Below are positions 24,510 through 33,866 of a stretch of DNA of 64,000 nucleotides, one piece after another. The stretch's first letter is position 1. The number at the start of each line of letters is the position of its first letter. The translations under genes were made by a program, and so were the position numbers. This stretch comes from Planctomycetia bacterium (GTDB lineage Bacteria > Planctomycetota > Phycisphaerae > UBA1845 > Fen-1342): the NCBI GenBank assembly GCA_015709575.1, contig CP054190.1:434001-498000 (forward strand). The letters run 5' to 3'. A model generated the notes under the pieces. It saw nothing but the letters and a program-made list of their open reading frames with translations. It did no database searches and was not told the DNA's origin.

Positions 24510-27500
24510 TCAAGGCCCCGACAGAATCAGCGCCACGAACGGGTCAATATCGAAGTTATTCACCAGCCCGCTGCCGTCCACATCGGCGTTCTGATAGTCG
24601 CATTCCGGCCAGGCGTTCTCGTAGTCCGTCCGGCTCAGAATGGCCAGCACAAACGGGTCGATGTCGAAGTTGTTCACCAGCCCGTCGCAGTTCATGTCGC
24701 CCGGACCCGCCCCGCGCCCGAAATCCGCCCGCACCGTCGTCAACCCCGCCCCGATTGGCCCGGTCACGTGCACGCGCCCCGTCGCGCCGTCAAAGCTGTA
24801 GGGCCAGCTTGCGCCGTTGCGCGTGACGCCGCGGATCGTATAGCCGCTCGGGATGCGCACCTGCGTGTCGAAATCCAGCGCACCGGGAGTGTGCCGCGTG
24901 AACGTGTGGCTCGCCTGCCGCGCCGCCTCCGCGGCCGTCACACTGACGCGGTGCGCCCCCAGCCGCAGATTGTTGAACGTGATTGTCGCCCATTCGCTCG
25001 GCAGCTTCGGCGCAATCCGCAGCACGTTCCCCGGCGCATCGGGCGAAAAATCCAGGAACAGCATCAGCGCATCGGTGAACGTGGACATCGACTCCCACGC
25101 GTTCGGCCAGGCCGTCTGTAAAACGAAGTCGCCCTGGCCCGGATAGAGCAGGCTGCTCGCCGGCGCAATCTGCTCCGCGCCGAACCCCACCGGCCCCAGC
25201 CGGTCGATCAGCAGGTCCATCCGGTCCTTGAAGTTGTCGATGTCGCCCTTGCCGGCGGTGAAGTCCTGCCGTTGCGCGTAGTACATGCCGTACCACGCCG
25301 TCGTCAGGAACCACGGCCCGCCGTTCCAGTAGCTGTCGCCCCAGTAGCGGTTGATCAGCCCCTCAAACTCGCCCGAAAAATTGACCAGCGGCTCGGCGCA
25401 GCAGAACGTGTCATTGAAGCGCTTCTTCACGCCGTTGATGCGATCCACCACCCGCGCCACGCGGAAATCCGTCGGCCCATACACTTCGAACGGATAGGAG
25501 ATCCCGAGCTGGCTGATGTCGGTGTTCTCGCCGTCCCAGTCCAGCCGCCCGTCCAGCCCCGACTTCACCAGGTCGCGCCAGCCCGCCGCGTGCGCGGCGT
25601 CGCCGAACAGCCCCAGCGCCGCAAACGCCGCGCGCGCATCCTCCAGCCCGCGCCACACGTTCGCATTGCTGTAAACAAACGTGTCGTAGGAATCCTCCCA
25701 GACGTTGTTCGAATAGACCAGGTTGAACGACTCTTCGTAGCGCAGCCGCGGATCGGCCGAATCGCGCGTCATCGCCTCCACCGCGTCGCGAAGTTGCTCC
25801 ACGTTGTCGCCCAGGATGCTTGCATCCCCGGTGCAGAGATAGTGGTAGTAAACCCCCCACGGAAACACCGCCGTGCCGTCAATCTGCGGCGCGCCCCAGA
25901 TCACGAATCCGTCCGTTGAATACTTCTGTCGCCAAAACCCTTTCCGTCCCCAGCCTTCGAACGGCCGGAAGGTCGTCTCGCGCATCCAGCGATACACCGC
26001 CTCCGATTCCGCCCAGTGGCCGGTCCGCGCCAGCGTCACCGCCGCGTAGGCCGCGTCGCGCGGCCAGGTGTAAAGGTAGGCCCCATTGTGAAACCCGGCG
26101 ATCACGCCGCCGTTCACGCCGTCCACGTGCAGCGCCGTCCCCAGCAGCCCGCGCCGCATCAGTTCGTCATAGCGATCATCGGGCGTGTCGATCGTCACGC
26201 CCTCATCCAGCCACGCCGCCCAGGCCGCATCCGTCTGCGCCATCACCGCCGCCAGGTCCGACGCCAGCAGCCAATCTATCGCCGGCGCGATCTGCCCGTC
26301 ATACACGCCGTCCGCCCCAGGCATCGGGTCGCTGATCGGCTCCGGCCGCAGGTGCCCCCCGACCATGTAGAACTGCACCTCGCGCGTCTGCCCAGCCGCC
26401 AGCGTCAGCTTTGCGCCGATCCAGCCGCGATCGTGATCCGTGCTGCTGTCGCGCCACGATTCCGTCGCCGCCGGGCCGTTCGCCTGCCCGGCGTTCAGCA
26501 CTTTCATCCCCGCGCCGAGATACAGCGCGACATTCTTCAGATACCCGGCGTCAGTGGTCGGGTTGTATTCCTCGGGATCGGAAAAGAACGCCCCCGTTCC
26601 GGTCACCGTGCGAGTGGTCTTGTCATAGGCGCACATCACCCCCCGTGCCGCATCATGAGACATCACGTCGTAGTTGTCACCGCCGTTGATCGCCGGATCC
26701 ATGTACCAGTAGACGTCCACCTCGCGCTGCGGCTGCGGCCCGCTGTACGTCAGTCGCATCCGCTTGACGTAGATGTGCCGCTGCGGCGCGCCGCCCGCCC
26801 CGGTCGGAAACGTCACGCCATAGGGCGCGAAGTCGAACTGCTGCACGTCGATGTGCCCGTTGCCGCCGTCGGTCGGCAGCCGCTGCGACGTAATGACCGT
26901 GTTGCTCGTGGGGTGATACGCCTGCTGCACATGGGAGTACGACACGCCGTTGGGGTTGCTCAGCCAGTGCGTCAGGCCGTCCACCCGGATGCCCGGCATG
27001 GCCTGGTTCAAATGCATCTGCCCGCGCCAGCCGAGCGGAAGCCCCGGCGGAAACGTGTCCAGCCCGTCCACGTAGCCTTCGTTCTTTGTGCCGACGCCAT
27101 AGATTCCGCCCGGCGTCGGGAAGTGCATGTCGTACACCGAGCCGTTCTGATCGATCATGCCGGCCGTGAACGTGTTGCCGAAAACCGCCTCTTCTTTCCA
27201 GAAGGACACCGGCGGATAGCCCGCCCCGGGGTTCGCCTGGCCGGCCCCCGCCCCCGGCCACGCCAGCCGCACCGTGGCGGTGTGCGTTGTCGCCGGCGCT
27301 GCCGGATTGTCGCAGATGTTGTCCGAACAGCCGTAGTTGTTGCCAAAGATCTCCGGGCCGCCGCCGCTGTGCCAGGCGCTCACCCGATAGCGCAGGTGCG
27401 TGCCGTACGCGCGCGTCGCGGGCGGCAGCACGGCCCGCCACCAGTCGATGTTGCCCGATCCGCTCGGCTCATTCCGCACGAACAGCACGTCGTTGAACGC

Positions 27501-27824
27501 TCCGCCGTTACCGCGCAGCGCCTGCGTCGAGCCGGCGGGCGTGCCGAAGCTGCCGGTCGGCTCGGAGCCGTCCGTCGTGTAATACACCGCCACGTCGGTA
27601 TAGAAGAACGAGTAGCCGATCCGCAGCCATACATCGACCGCCTCACCCTCGCGCGGCGTCTCGGGCTCGCGCATCGTGATGCCCGGCCCCTCGCCGAACA
27701 CGGCCGTGGCGGCGTGATGCTCGATGAACTCGGGCGTCGCCAGGGCGACCGGCACGACGAAGCGCGCCAGCGCGGCGACGAACAACGGCAGTGCGACCGC
27801 GCGGCGGCGGATTCCGACGATCAT
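24510..27824 (-). CDS. Secreted GH15-like glycoside hydrolase with dockerin-like tail
   Basis: 1104 residues from ATG 27824, which opens onto a signal peptide (RRRAVALPLFVAALARFVVP); the reading from 27893 adds only Arg/His-rich residues. The N-terminal 400 residues are beta-rich (a carbohydrate-binding or supersandwich domain). The alpha/alpha-barrel region around 530-950 has GFHNGAYLYTWPRDAAYAAV, the WPRD signature of GH15 glucoamylase/glucodextranase enzymes, WGRKGFWRQKYSTDGFV, and EESFNLVYSNNVWEDSYDTF with candidate catalytic acids. It should hydrolyse alpha-linked glucans or related sugars outside the cytoplasm; exact substrate unknown. The C-terminus has two dockerin-like repeats (GDMNCDGLVNNFDIDPFVLA; DVDGSGLVNNFDIDPFVALI). 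The family is recognised by motif; related GH families with the same barrel are possible. Confidence 0.75.
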   Translation of the reverse strand: MIVGIRRRAVALPLFVAALARFVVPVALATPEFIEHHAATAVFGEGPGITMREPETPREGEAVDVWLRIGYSFFYTDVAVYYTTDGSEPTGSFGTPAGSTQALRGNGGAFNDVLFVRNEPSGSGNIDWWRAVLPPATRAYGTHLRYRVSAWHSGGGPEIFGNNYGCSDNICDNPAAPATTHTATVRLAWPGAGAGQANPGAGYPPVSFWKEEAVFGNTFTAGMIDQNGSVYDMHFPTPGGIYGVGTKNEGYVDGLDTFPPGLPLGWRGQMHLNQAMPGIRVDGLTHWLSNPNGVSYSHVQQAYHPTSNTVITSQRLPTDGGNGHIDVQQFDFAPYGVTFPTGAGGAPQRHIYVKRMRLTYSGPQPQREVDVYWYMDPAINGGDNYDVMSHDAARGVMCAYDKTTRTVTGTGAFFSDPEEYNPTTDAGYLKNVALYLGAGMKVLNAGQANGPAATESWRDSSTDHDRGWIGAKLTLAAGQTREVQFYMVGGHLRPEPISDPMPGADGVYDGQIAPAIDWLLASDLAAVMAQTDAAWAAWLDEGVTIDTPDDRYDELMRRGLLGTALHVDGVNGGVIAGFHNGAYLYTWPRDAAYAAVTLARTGHWAESEAVYRWMRETTFRPFEGWGRKGFWRQKYSTDGFVIWGAPQIDGTAVFPWGVYYHYLCTGDASILGDNVEQLRDAVEAMTRDSADPRLRYEESFNLVYSNNVWEDSYDTFVYSNANVWRGLEDARAAFAALGLFGDAAHAAGWRDLVKSGLDGRLDWDGENTDISQLGISYPFEVYGPTDFRVARVVDRINGVKKRFNDTFCCAEPLVNFSGEFEGLINRYWGDSYWNGGPWFLTTAWYGMYYAQRQDFTAGKGDIDNFKDRMDLLIDRLGPVGFGAEQIAPASSLLYPGQGDFVLQTAWPNAWESMSTFTDALMLFLDFSPDAPGNVLRIAPKLPSEWATITFNNLRLGAHRVSVTAAEAARQASHTFTRHTPGALDFDTQVRIPSGYTIRGVTRNGASWPYSFDGATGRVHVTGPIGAGLTTVRADFGRGAGPGDMNCDGLVNNFDIDPFVLAILSRTDYENAWPECDYQNADVDGSGLVNNFDIDPFVALILSGP

Positions 27825-28062
27825 GTGCGGGGTTCCCATCCAGTGCCGGAAGCGGTGTCGTGCGTGCCGCGCCGGCGCGGACGCACCATCCACCGGTCAT
27901 TTTCAGTGTAGTTACCCGCCGACGCCCATGCAACGAAACCTCTTCGCCGCACGCCGGTAAAAGCCCGATGCGGCCATCCGGGCCGCTAGAATGGTCCGAA
28001 AGGCCTCCCCCGCGCGGCGACGCGGATGGCGGATCCGCATCGATCAAGTCGACAGGTGCGAC

Positions 28063-29076
28063 ATGAACAGTCTGAATCATCATCCCTGGCTGCGGGCCGT
28101 CTCCACCACCGCGCTGCTTTGCCTTCTGGCGGTGGCGCTGCTTCTGGTCGCGCTGGGCGGATATCAGTGGGGGCTGAACCCCGCGGAAGCACCGACCGCG
28201 CTGCTGCTGATCGCCGCCGGCCTGGCCGCCGGCGGCCTCGGGGCGATGCTGCATGTGATCGCGTCGGCGCTGCTGAAGTCCAGCGCCAACTCCTTCCGCG
28301 CCTACAACGCGCTGCTCGACGTCAGCGAGCTGATGCGCCGCCAGGTCGAGCACGCCCGCGCCACCGCGGAAACCAGCGCCATGTCCGACTGGGCCAAGCG
28401 AATCGTCTACCGCGAAAAGGACTATGAGTTCCTGCGCGACACGATCCTCGGCGCCTTCGTCCGCCAGGACTGGGCCATGGCCGAGCACCTGATCGGCGAG
28501 TTGGAGGGCGAGTTCGGCTTCCCCGCCGAGGCCGCCCAGTTGCGCGAGGAAATGGCCCGCCGCCGCGAATTGACCCACGAGGAGCAGGTCGTCTCCGCGC
28601 TGGAGCGCTTCGACACCCTCTGCAACGCCCAGAAATGGCACCAGGCGCGGCGCGAGTGCGACCGCCTCTCCAAGCTCTTCCCGCAGGACGCGCGCATCGC
28701 CGGCCTGCCGCAGGAGATCGAGCTGCGCCGCAATCAGTACAAGCGCCGCCTGCTCCGCGACTACGAGCAGACCGTCCGCCACGGCGAGGTCGAGCGGGCG
28801 CACACGCTATTGCTCGAGCTGGATCACTACCTCTCCGCCAGCGAGGCCGCCGCCCTGAAAGAATCCGCACGCGGCGTCTTCAAGGCCAAGATGCAGCAGA
28901 TGGGCGTCGAGTTCAGCATCGCCGTCAGCGAGAAGCGCTACGACAGCGCCATCGACGTCGGCCTGGCCCTCATGCGCGAATTCCCCAACAGCCGCTTCGC
29001 CCACGAGATCGAAAACCTGCTCCCGCGCCTGCGCGAGCGCGCCCGACAGCAGGGATCCGCCGTTGTCCAGCCCTGA
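28063..29076 (+). CDS. Membrane-anchored helical (TPR-like) protein of unknown function
   Basis: 337 residues from ATG 28063; a GTG-type extension to 27991 is Arg-rich and unlikely. Two hydrophobic helices lie near 14-34 (ALLCLLAVALLLVALGGYQW) and 40-67 (TALLLIAAGLAAGGLGAMLH). The rest is a soluble helical region with TPR-like rhythm (FVRQDWAMAEHLIGELEGEF; NAQKWHQARRECDRLSKLFP; EKRYDSAIDVGLALMREFPN). Such domains usually carry protein-protein contacts; the soluble part is probably cytoplasmic. The galactokinase gene begins 14 bases before its stop, so the two are translationally coupled, but no functional link is known to me. Confidence 0.72.
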   Translation: MNSLNHHPWLRAVSTTALLCLLAVALLLVALGGYQWGLNPAEAPTALLLIAAGLAAGGLGAMLHVIASALLKSSANSFRAYNALLDVSELMRRQVEHARATAETSAMSDWAKRIVYREKDYEFLRDTILGAFVRQDWAMAEHLIGELEGEFGFPAEAAQLREEMARRRELTHEEQVVSALERFDTLCNAQKWHQARRECDRLSKLFPQDARIAGLPQEIELRRNQYKRRLLRDYEQTVRHGEVERAHTLLLELDHYLSASEAAALKESARGVFKAKMQQMGVEFSIAVSEKRYDSAIDVGLALMREFPNSRFAHEIENLLPRLRERARQQGSAVVQP

Positions 29077-30271
29077 CCCGTTCGCAAGGCACTTCGGCCG
29101 ACCCGCCGCCGGCAGCGCCCGCGCGCCAGGCCGCGTCAACCTCATCGGCGACCACACCGACTACTGCGAAGGCTTCGCGCTTCCCGTCGCCGTGCAGTGG
29201 GGCACGCGCGTCCGCGTCGCGCCGCGCGAGGACGCGCTGATCCGCGTCATTTCAGAGCACATCCTCGATCCGTCCGTGCAACCTGCGGCCCCCGCGCAAC
29301 CCCCCGCGCCGAACGACCTCGTGCCTTCCCCCGCGCCGGCCGACCTCGCACACGCCGCCGCCGCCCGCGACGCCGATCCCGGCGCGGAGGCGTACGTCCG
29401 CGGCGTCGCCGAGTTGCTCGCCCGCCGCGGCGGCTATCCCCCCGGCTGGGATGTCCTCATCGCCAGCGACCTGCCGCGCGCCGCCGGCCTCTCCAGCAGC
29501 GCCGCCCTCACCGTCGCAACCGCCCTGGCCATATGCTACGCCGTCGGCGACGCGCTCGATCGCGGCGAGTGCATCGAGCTGTGCCGCGAAGTCGAGCATT
29601 CCCGCGCCGGCGTTCCCTGCGGCGTCCTGGATCCCGCCGCCGCGCTGCTGGCGACCGGCGGCTGCGCGATGCTGCTCGATTGCCGCAGCGTCTCAACCGA
29701 GCAGATCCCGTTGGCGCTCGCGGATTGTGCCATTCTGGCGGTCTCTGCCGCCCCGTCGCGCCGCCTGGCGGATTCCCCCTACGCCCAGCGCCGCGCCGAG
29801 TGCGAATCCGCCCTCGCCCATTTCCGCCGACTCAGTCCGCAGGTCCGCGCCCTGCGCGACGTAACGCCGCAATCCGCCCGGGCGCAGGCTTCTCAGTTGG
29901 ACCCGCTGCTGGCGTCACGGGCGATGCACGTCGTGGAAGAGAACCGCCGCACGCTCGAAGCGGCCGACGCCCTCCGTCGCGGCGACGAGGTCGCCCTCGG
30001 CCGATTGATGAACGAATCACATGCCTCGCTGCGCGACCTGTTCGAGTCCTCCTCGCCCGAGGTCGATCGCGTTGTCGCAGCACTGCAATCGCTCCCCGGT
30101 GTGCTGGGCACGCGGGTGACCGGCGCCGGCTTCGGCGGCGCAGTCGTGGCGCTGGTTCGCAATTCCGCCGTCCACGCCGTCGAGCCGATCGTCCGCTCCA
30201 TCGCGGCGATTGCGAATCCCGCTATCCTGTGCGTCGTCGCGTCCGCCGGTGCGCGGATCGACGCGGATTGA
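29063..30271 (+). CDS. galK: Galactokinase (GHMP kinase family)
   Basis: 402 residues. The three GHMP signatures are present: APGRVNLIGDHTDY (21-34, the galactokinase-specific motif), LPRAAGLSSSAALTVA (about 136-151, phosphate-binding loop) and GTRVTGAGFGGAVVAL near the C-terminus. It phosphorylates galactose at C1 with ATP, the first step of the Leloir pathway, in the cytoplasm. The start is a TTG at 29063 with agggat upstream; no ATG or GTG lies between it and the conserved APGR motif, so TTG seems real. It overlaps the upstream membrane gene by 14 bases and is 33 bases from the sialate O-acetylesterase gene. A Pro/Ala-rich insertion (QPAAPAQPPAPNDLVPSPAP) interrupts the fold near residue 75-95. 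Confidence 0.92.
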   Translation: MSSPDPFARHFGRPAAGSARAPGRVNLIGDHTDYCEGFALPVAVQWGTRVRVAPREDALIRVISEHILDPSVQPAAPAQPPAPNDLVPSPAPADLAHAAAARDADPGAEAYVRGVAELLARRGGYPPGWDVLIASDLPRAAGLSSSAALTVATALAICYAVGDALDRGECIELCREVEHSRAGVPCGVLDPAAALLATGGCAMLLDCRSVSTEQIPLALADCAILAVSAAPSRRLADSPYAQRRAECESALAHFRRLSPQVRALRDVTPQSARAQASQLDPLLASRAMHVVEENRRTLEAADALRRGDEVALGRLMNESHASLRDLFESSSPEVDRVVAALQSLPGVLGTRVTGAGFGGAVVALVRNSAVHAVEPIVRSIAAIANPAILCVVASAGARIDAD

Positions 30272-30304
30272 ACCTTCGCCACACCGCTCTTGTGGAGTGT
30301 TCCT

Positions 30305-32272
30305 GTGAAGCGCCGCCTGTCGCCGCTGATTGCGTTCTGCTGTGTTCTGTCGCCGATTGTCGCGAGTGCGGACGTGCGCCTGCCCGCCGTGCTGTCCGAC
30401 GGCATGGTCCTCCAGCAGCGGGCCGAGGCGCGCCTGTGGGGCTGGGCCGATCCCGGCGAAACCGTGGCCATCAAGCCCTCCTGGCCCGACGCCGTCCCGG
30501 CATCCGCGACGGCCGACGCCGCCGGCCGCTGGCGCGTGACGCTGCCCACCCCGCCCGCCGGCGGACCGTTCGAGATCGCCATACGCGGAAAGAACGAAGT
30601 CACGCTCCGCGACGTTCTGATCGGCGAAGTGTGGATTTGCAGCGGCCAATCCAACATGGAGTGGCCAATCGGGCGCGTGCGCGGCGCACCCGGCATTGAT
30701 AATTTCGAGGCCGAGATCGCGGCCGCGGACTATCCGAGGATCAGGCTGTTTCACGTGGAGCGCGCCCGCGCCGATGCGCCGCTGGACGACGTGAAAGGCC
30801 GTTGGCAGCCTTGCTCCCCGCGGTCAGTCGCCGAGTTCAGCGCAGTGGGCTACTTCTTCGGCCGTCGCCTGCACCGCGAGCTGGACGTGCCGATCGGCCT
30901 GGTTCAGTCCGCCTGGGGCGGCACCGAGATCGAGCTGTGGACCAGCCGCGACGCGATGCGCGCCCAGCCGGAGTTCCGCGAGGCGATTGATCGCCTGCCG
31001 CAGGACCAGAAGATCCACGAGGCGGATCACGCCGAGTGGCGGTTGAAGTTCGAGGCGCTCGACGCCGGCTGGAACCGCTGGCACGACCCCGGCATCGACG
31101 ATTCGAGTTGGACCCCGGTGCGCAACCTGGGACTGTGGGATGAGGCGCTGGCGAACTTCGACGGCGTGGTCTGGTATCGCGCCACGCTCGACCTGCCGCC
31201 CGAGTGGCGCGACCTATCCGCCCGCGTGGAACTGGGCGCGATCGACGACGAGGACATCACCTGGCTCAACGGCGAACGCATCGGCGCATCGAGCGGCGCA
31301 TTCACGCAGCGCGTCTACGCGGTTCCGCCGGGCGTGCTGAAGCCGGGCGTGAACCGATTGGTGGTGCGGGTGCGCGACCGCGGCTGGCACGGCGGCTTTC
31401 GCCTGGCGCCGAATCAGCCGGCGCTGGTCGCGGAAGCGGGCGGATTGGTACAGCCCACCCAATGGCGCTACAAGATCGGGCTTGATCAGAAGGACGCCCC
31501 GCGCGAGCCGGCCGCCATCGTCCGCGAGCACAGCACGCTCTACAACGCGATGATCGCCCCGCTCGCGCCGCTGCGCATCCGCGGCTTCATCTGGTACCAG
31601 GGTGAGTCCAACGTGGTGCGGGCGCGGCAGTATCGCGCCGCCTTCCCCGCCATGATCCGCGACTGGCGCAGCGCCTTCGGCGACGACGCGCTGCCCTTCC
31701 ACTTTGTGCAGATCGCCCCGTTTGAGTATGGCGGGTTGCTCGCGAATGCGTCGCTCGCGCCGGGCTGCGCCAGCGCTGAGCTGCGCGAGGCGCAAGCGCT
31801 GGCGCTCGAGCTGCCCCACACCGGCATGGTCGTCACCAGCGACATCACTTCCAACGTCCGCGACATCCATCCCGCCAACAAGCAGGACGTCGGCGCTCGA
31901 CTGGCCGGCCTGGCGCTGGCGGATCCGTACGGGCGGAAGCTCGTGCACAGTGGCCCGCGCTTCCGCGAGGCGAACCGCGAGGCGGGCGGGATCCGCATCC
32001 GGCTGCACGATTCCGACGGGTTGAAAACGCGCGACGGCACGGAGCTGAGCGGCTTCGTCGCAGCGGGGGAGGATCGGGAGTTCGTGCCGGCGGTCGCGAA
32101 GATCGAGGGATCAGAGCTGCTGGTCCGTGCGGCTGACGGTCGCGAGATCGTCGCGGTGCGCTTCGGCTGGTGCGACGCATGCATCCCGAACCTGGTGAAC
32201 GGGGCCGGTCTGCCGGCCGCGCCGTTTCGCACGGACACCTGGCCCGGCGCGACGGACGCCATTCGCTGGTAG
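30305..32272 (+). CDS. Sialate O-acetylesterase (SASA/SGNH family), secreted
   Basis: 655 residues from the GTG at 30305, which has a ggag ribosome site and starts a signal peptide (LSPLIAFCCVLSPIVASA); an upstream TTG at 30290 is less likely. The catalytic serine is in CSGQSNMEWP (Ser116), with FIWYQGESN about 320 residues later carrying the oxyanion-region motif, and NVRDIHPANKQDVG holding the DxxH pair of the catalytic triad. Enzymes of this family remove O-acetyl groups from sialic acids or from acetylated polysaccharides in the periplasm. A jelly-roll-like domain (WHDPGIDDSSW, YRATLDLPPEW) interrupts the catalytic fold, as is usual for this family. Third gene of the run starting at 28063; it fits glycan use together with galactokinase. 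Confidence 0.9.
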   Translation: MKRRLSPLIAFCCVLSPIVASADVRLPAVLSDGMVLQQRAEARLWGWADPGETVAIKPSWPDAVPASATADAAGRWRVTLPTPPAGGPFEIAIRGKNEVTLRDVLIGEVWICSGQSNMEWPIGRVRGAPGIDNFEAEIAAADYPRIRLFHVERARADAPLDDVKGRWQPCSPRSVAEFSAVGYFFGRRLHRELDVPIGLVQSAWGGTEIELWTSRDAMRAQPEFREAIDRLPQDQKIHEADHAEWRLKFEALDAGWNRWHDPGIDDSSWTPVRNLGLWDEALANFDGVVWYRATLDLPPEWRDLSARVELGAIDDEDITWLNGERIGASSGAFTQRVYAVPPGVLKPGVNRLVVRVRDRGWHGGFRLAPNQPALVAEAGGLVQPTQWRYKIGLDQKDAPREPAAIVREHSTLYNAMIAPLAPLRIRGFIWYQGESNVVRARQYRAAFPAMIRDWRSAFGDDALPFHFVQIAPFEYGGLLANASLAPGCASAELREAQALALELPHTGMVVTSDITSNVRDIHPANKQDVGARLAGLALADPYGRKLVHSGPRFREANREAGGIRIRLHDSDGLKTRDGTELSGFVAAGEDREFVPAVAKIEGSELLVRAADGREIVAVRFGWCDACIPNLVNGAGLPAAPFRTDTWPGATDAIRW

Positions 32273-32330
32273 AGGTGGCAGGTCGTCGGTCCACCATGCG
32301 CATGCCGCCTTCGATCCCCGCACCGCTCGG

Positions 32331-32381
32331 CCGCTTGTGCGAAATTCCTATCCCGCTCGTGCAAGATTCCTATCTCGCACG
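32331..32381. repeat. Two copies of the ATTCCTA hairpin element
   Basis: 32358-32381 matches the hairpin at 5147-5170 with one mismatch (cgtgcAaga against cgtgcgaga), and a second, more degenerate copy lies just before it (cttgtgcgaaattccta). The element ends 14 bases before the target-site copy of the inserted IS, so the IS flank is repeat-rich. Confidence 0.6.
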
Positions 32382-32404
32382 CCTTGGAGCGACCGGGTGG
32401 CATG

Positions 32405-33866
32405 CAACGCCGTTCACCAATCGCCCGATAGTCGGCTCATAAGTCTTTGTGATTCATGGTAGTTATAGCGGGTGTATGGCGCGCCAAATTGAACGGCCTC
32501 CGTTAGGCTTTGGTTTCCACACCAAGCAAACGGAGGCCGCGATGGAATGCTCACGGACGAGCACCCGTTCTTCAGCGTACTGCACCCAGCTGCGTTCCGC
32601 CATTCGACAGTTTCTCCCGGTCAGCGGTTTGCCGCTGTGCTCGTCGGATCAGCGCGTTCGGTGGAGCGACCGGATGTTGCTGATCGGCCTGTTGCTGATG
32701 GTCTGGCATCCGGTCTCCTCTTTCCGCGAAGCCTTCGCGGCGATGCGTGAGCAGATCGTCGCGATGTATCCGACGCGGCGGCGGCCAGGCGCTCATCTCG
32801 AAGGCTTCCTCAAGGGCCGGCGGACGCGTTCGGCGCGGCTGCTGCGGCCACTCGTCGCGACGCTGCGGTCTCATACGCAACGCTCGGCCGCGGGCTGTTG
32901 GCGCTGGCGGAACTGGGTGGTGCTCGGCGTGGACGGTTCGCGGGTGAATTGTCCGCGCACGCGGGCGAACGAGCAGGCGTTCGGCTGCGCCGGCAAGCAG
33001 CGCATCGCGCCGCAGCAGCTGCTGGTCACGCTCTATCACGTGGCCAGCAACCTGCCCTGGCACGGCGGCGCACGCGCGGCGACGGCAGCGAACGCGACCT
33101 GCTGCTGTCGATGCTGCCGGAGTTGCCGGAGCGCACGCTGCTGCTGACCGATGCGGGGCTGGTGGGCTACCGCGTGCTCACGCGCCTGCAGAACTGCGGC
33201 CATGCGTTCATCGTGCGCGTCGGCCGGAATGTGACGCTGCTGCGCAAGCTCGGCTACCACCTGCGCGACGCGCGCGGGCGTGGTGTATCTGTGGCCCGAC
33301 ACGCAGCGCCGCACGCCGCCGCTGACGCTGCGACTCGTGCTGTTGCAGGCGGGGCGACAGCGTGGCGCTGCTGACCAACGTGCTGGACGAGCGGCGGCTC
33401 AGCGCGCTGCGGATGTTGCCGCCCTCTACCGGCAGCGCGCTGGTCGCTGGAAGTGATGCATCGCACGCTGAAGCAGACGCTGGGCAAAGCAAAGCTTCGC
33501 GCCCAAACGCCGGAGCTGGCCGCGTGCGAACTCGACTGGTCGATGGCCGGTCTGTGGCTCATCAGCCTGCTGACGCACAACGCCGCCCAGCCGCCGCGAT
33601 TGATCTCACCCGCCGCGGCATTGCGTGTGATCCGCACCGCCATGCGCGCGCCGCCGCCCAACGGGAAAACACTGGCTCCAGCGCAACTCCGCACCGCCGT
33701 GCCCGACTTCTACCTCCGCAGACGACCAAAGACCGCCCGCGATTGGCCGCACAAGAAAACCGAACCACCCCCCGGAACCCCCAGAATCCGCACCGCAACC
33801 ACGGCCGAAATCCGCAAAGCACAGGCATTCAGAAAAGAAAAAGGAGCGGCTTAGTGAACGGCGTTG
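32405..33866 (+). mobile_element. IS4-type insertion sequence, ends intact, transposase broken
   Basis: The element is bounded by 13-bp terminal inverted repeats, caacgccgttcac at 32405-32417 and gtgaacggcgttg at 33854-33866, and is 1462 bases long. It is flanked by a 9-bp direct repeat ggtggcatg at 32396-32404 and 33867-33875, the expected target duplication size for IS4-type elements. The transposase inside is interrupted by four frameshifts. The insertion target lies within a copy of the dispersed GGGTGGCATGC repeat. Deleting the element with one duplicate restores that repeat. Confidence 0.82.
32542..33854 (+). pseudogene. IS4-family transposase, four frameshifts
   Basis: The ATG at 32542 has a good ribosome site (cggagg). 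The reading passes through frames 1, 0, 1, 2 and 0: the first part holds VLGVDGSRVNCPRTRANEQA, the first catalytic Asp region, to about 33070; the second holds LLLTDAGLVGYRVLTRLQNC with the second Asp, to about 33275; a short third part starts VVYLWPDTQRRTPP; a fourth starts VALLTNVLDERRLSA; and a fifth holds MHRTLKQTLGKAKLRAQTPE, the region of the catalytic Glu. At 33430-33450 the sequence cagcgcgctgg looks like a two-base GC duplication of an expected cagcgctgg, which would otherwise read YRQRWSLEVMHRTLK. Assembly errors could cause one of these but four are more simply decay. It is unlikely to be functional. Confidence 0.85.
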
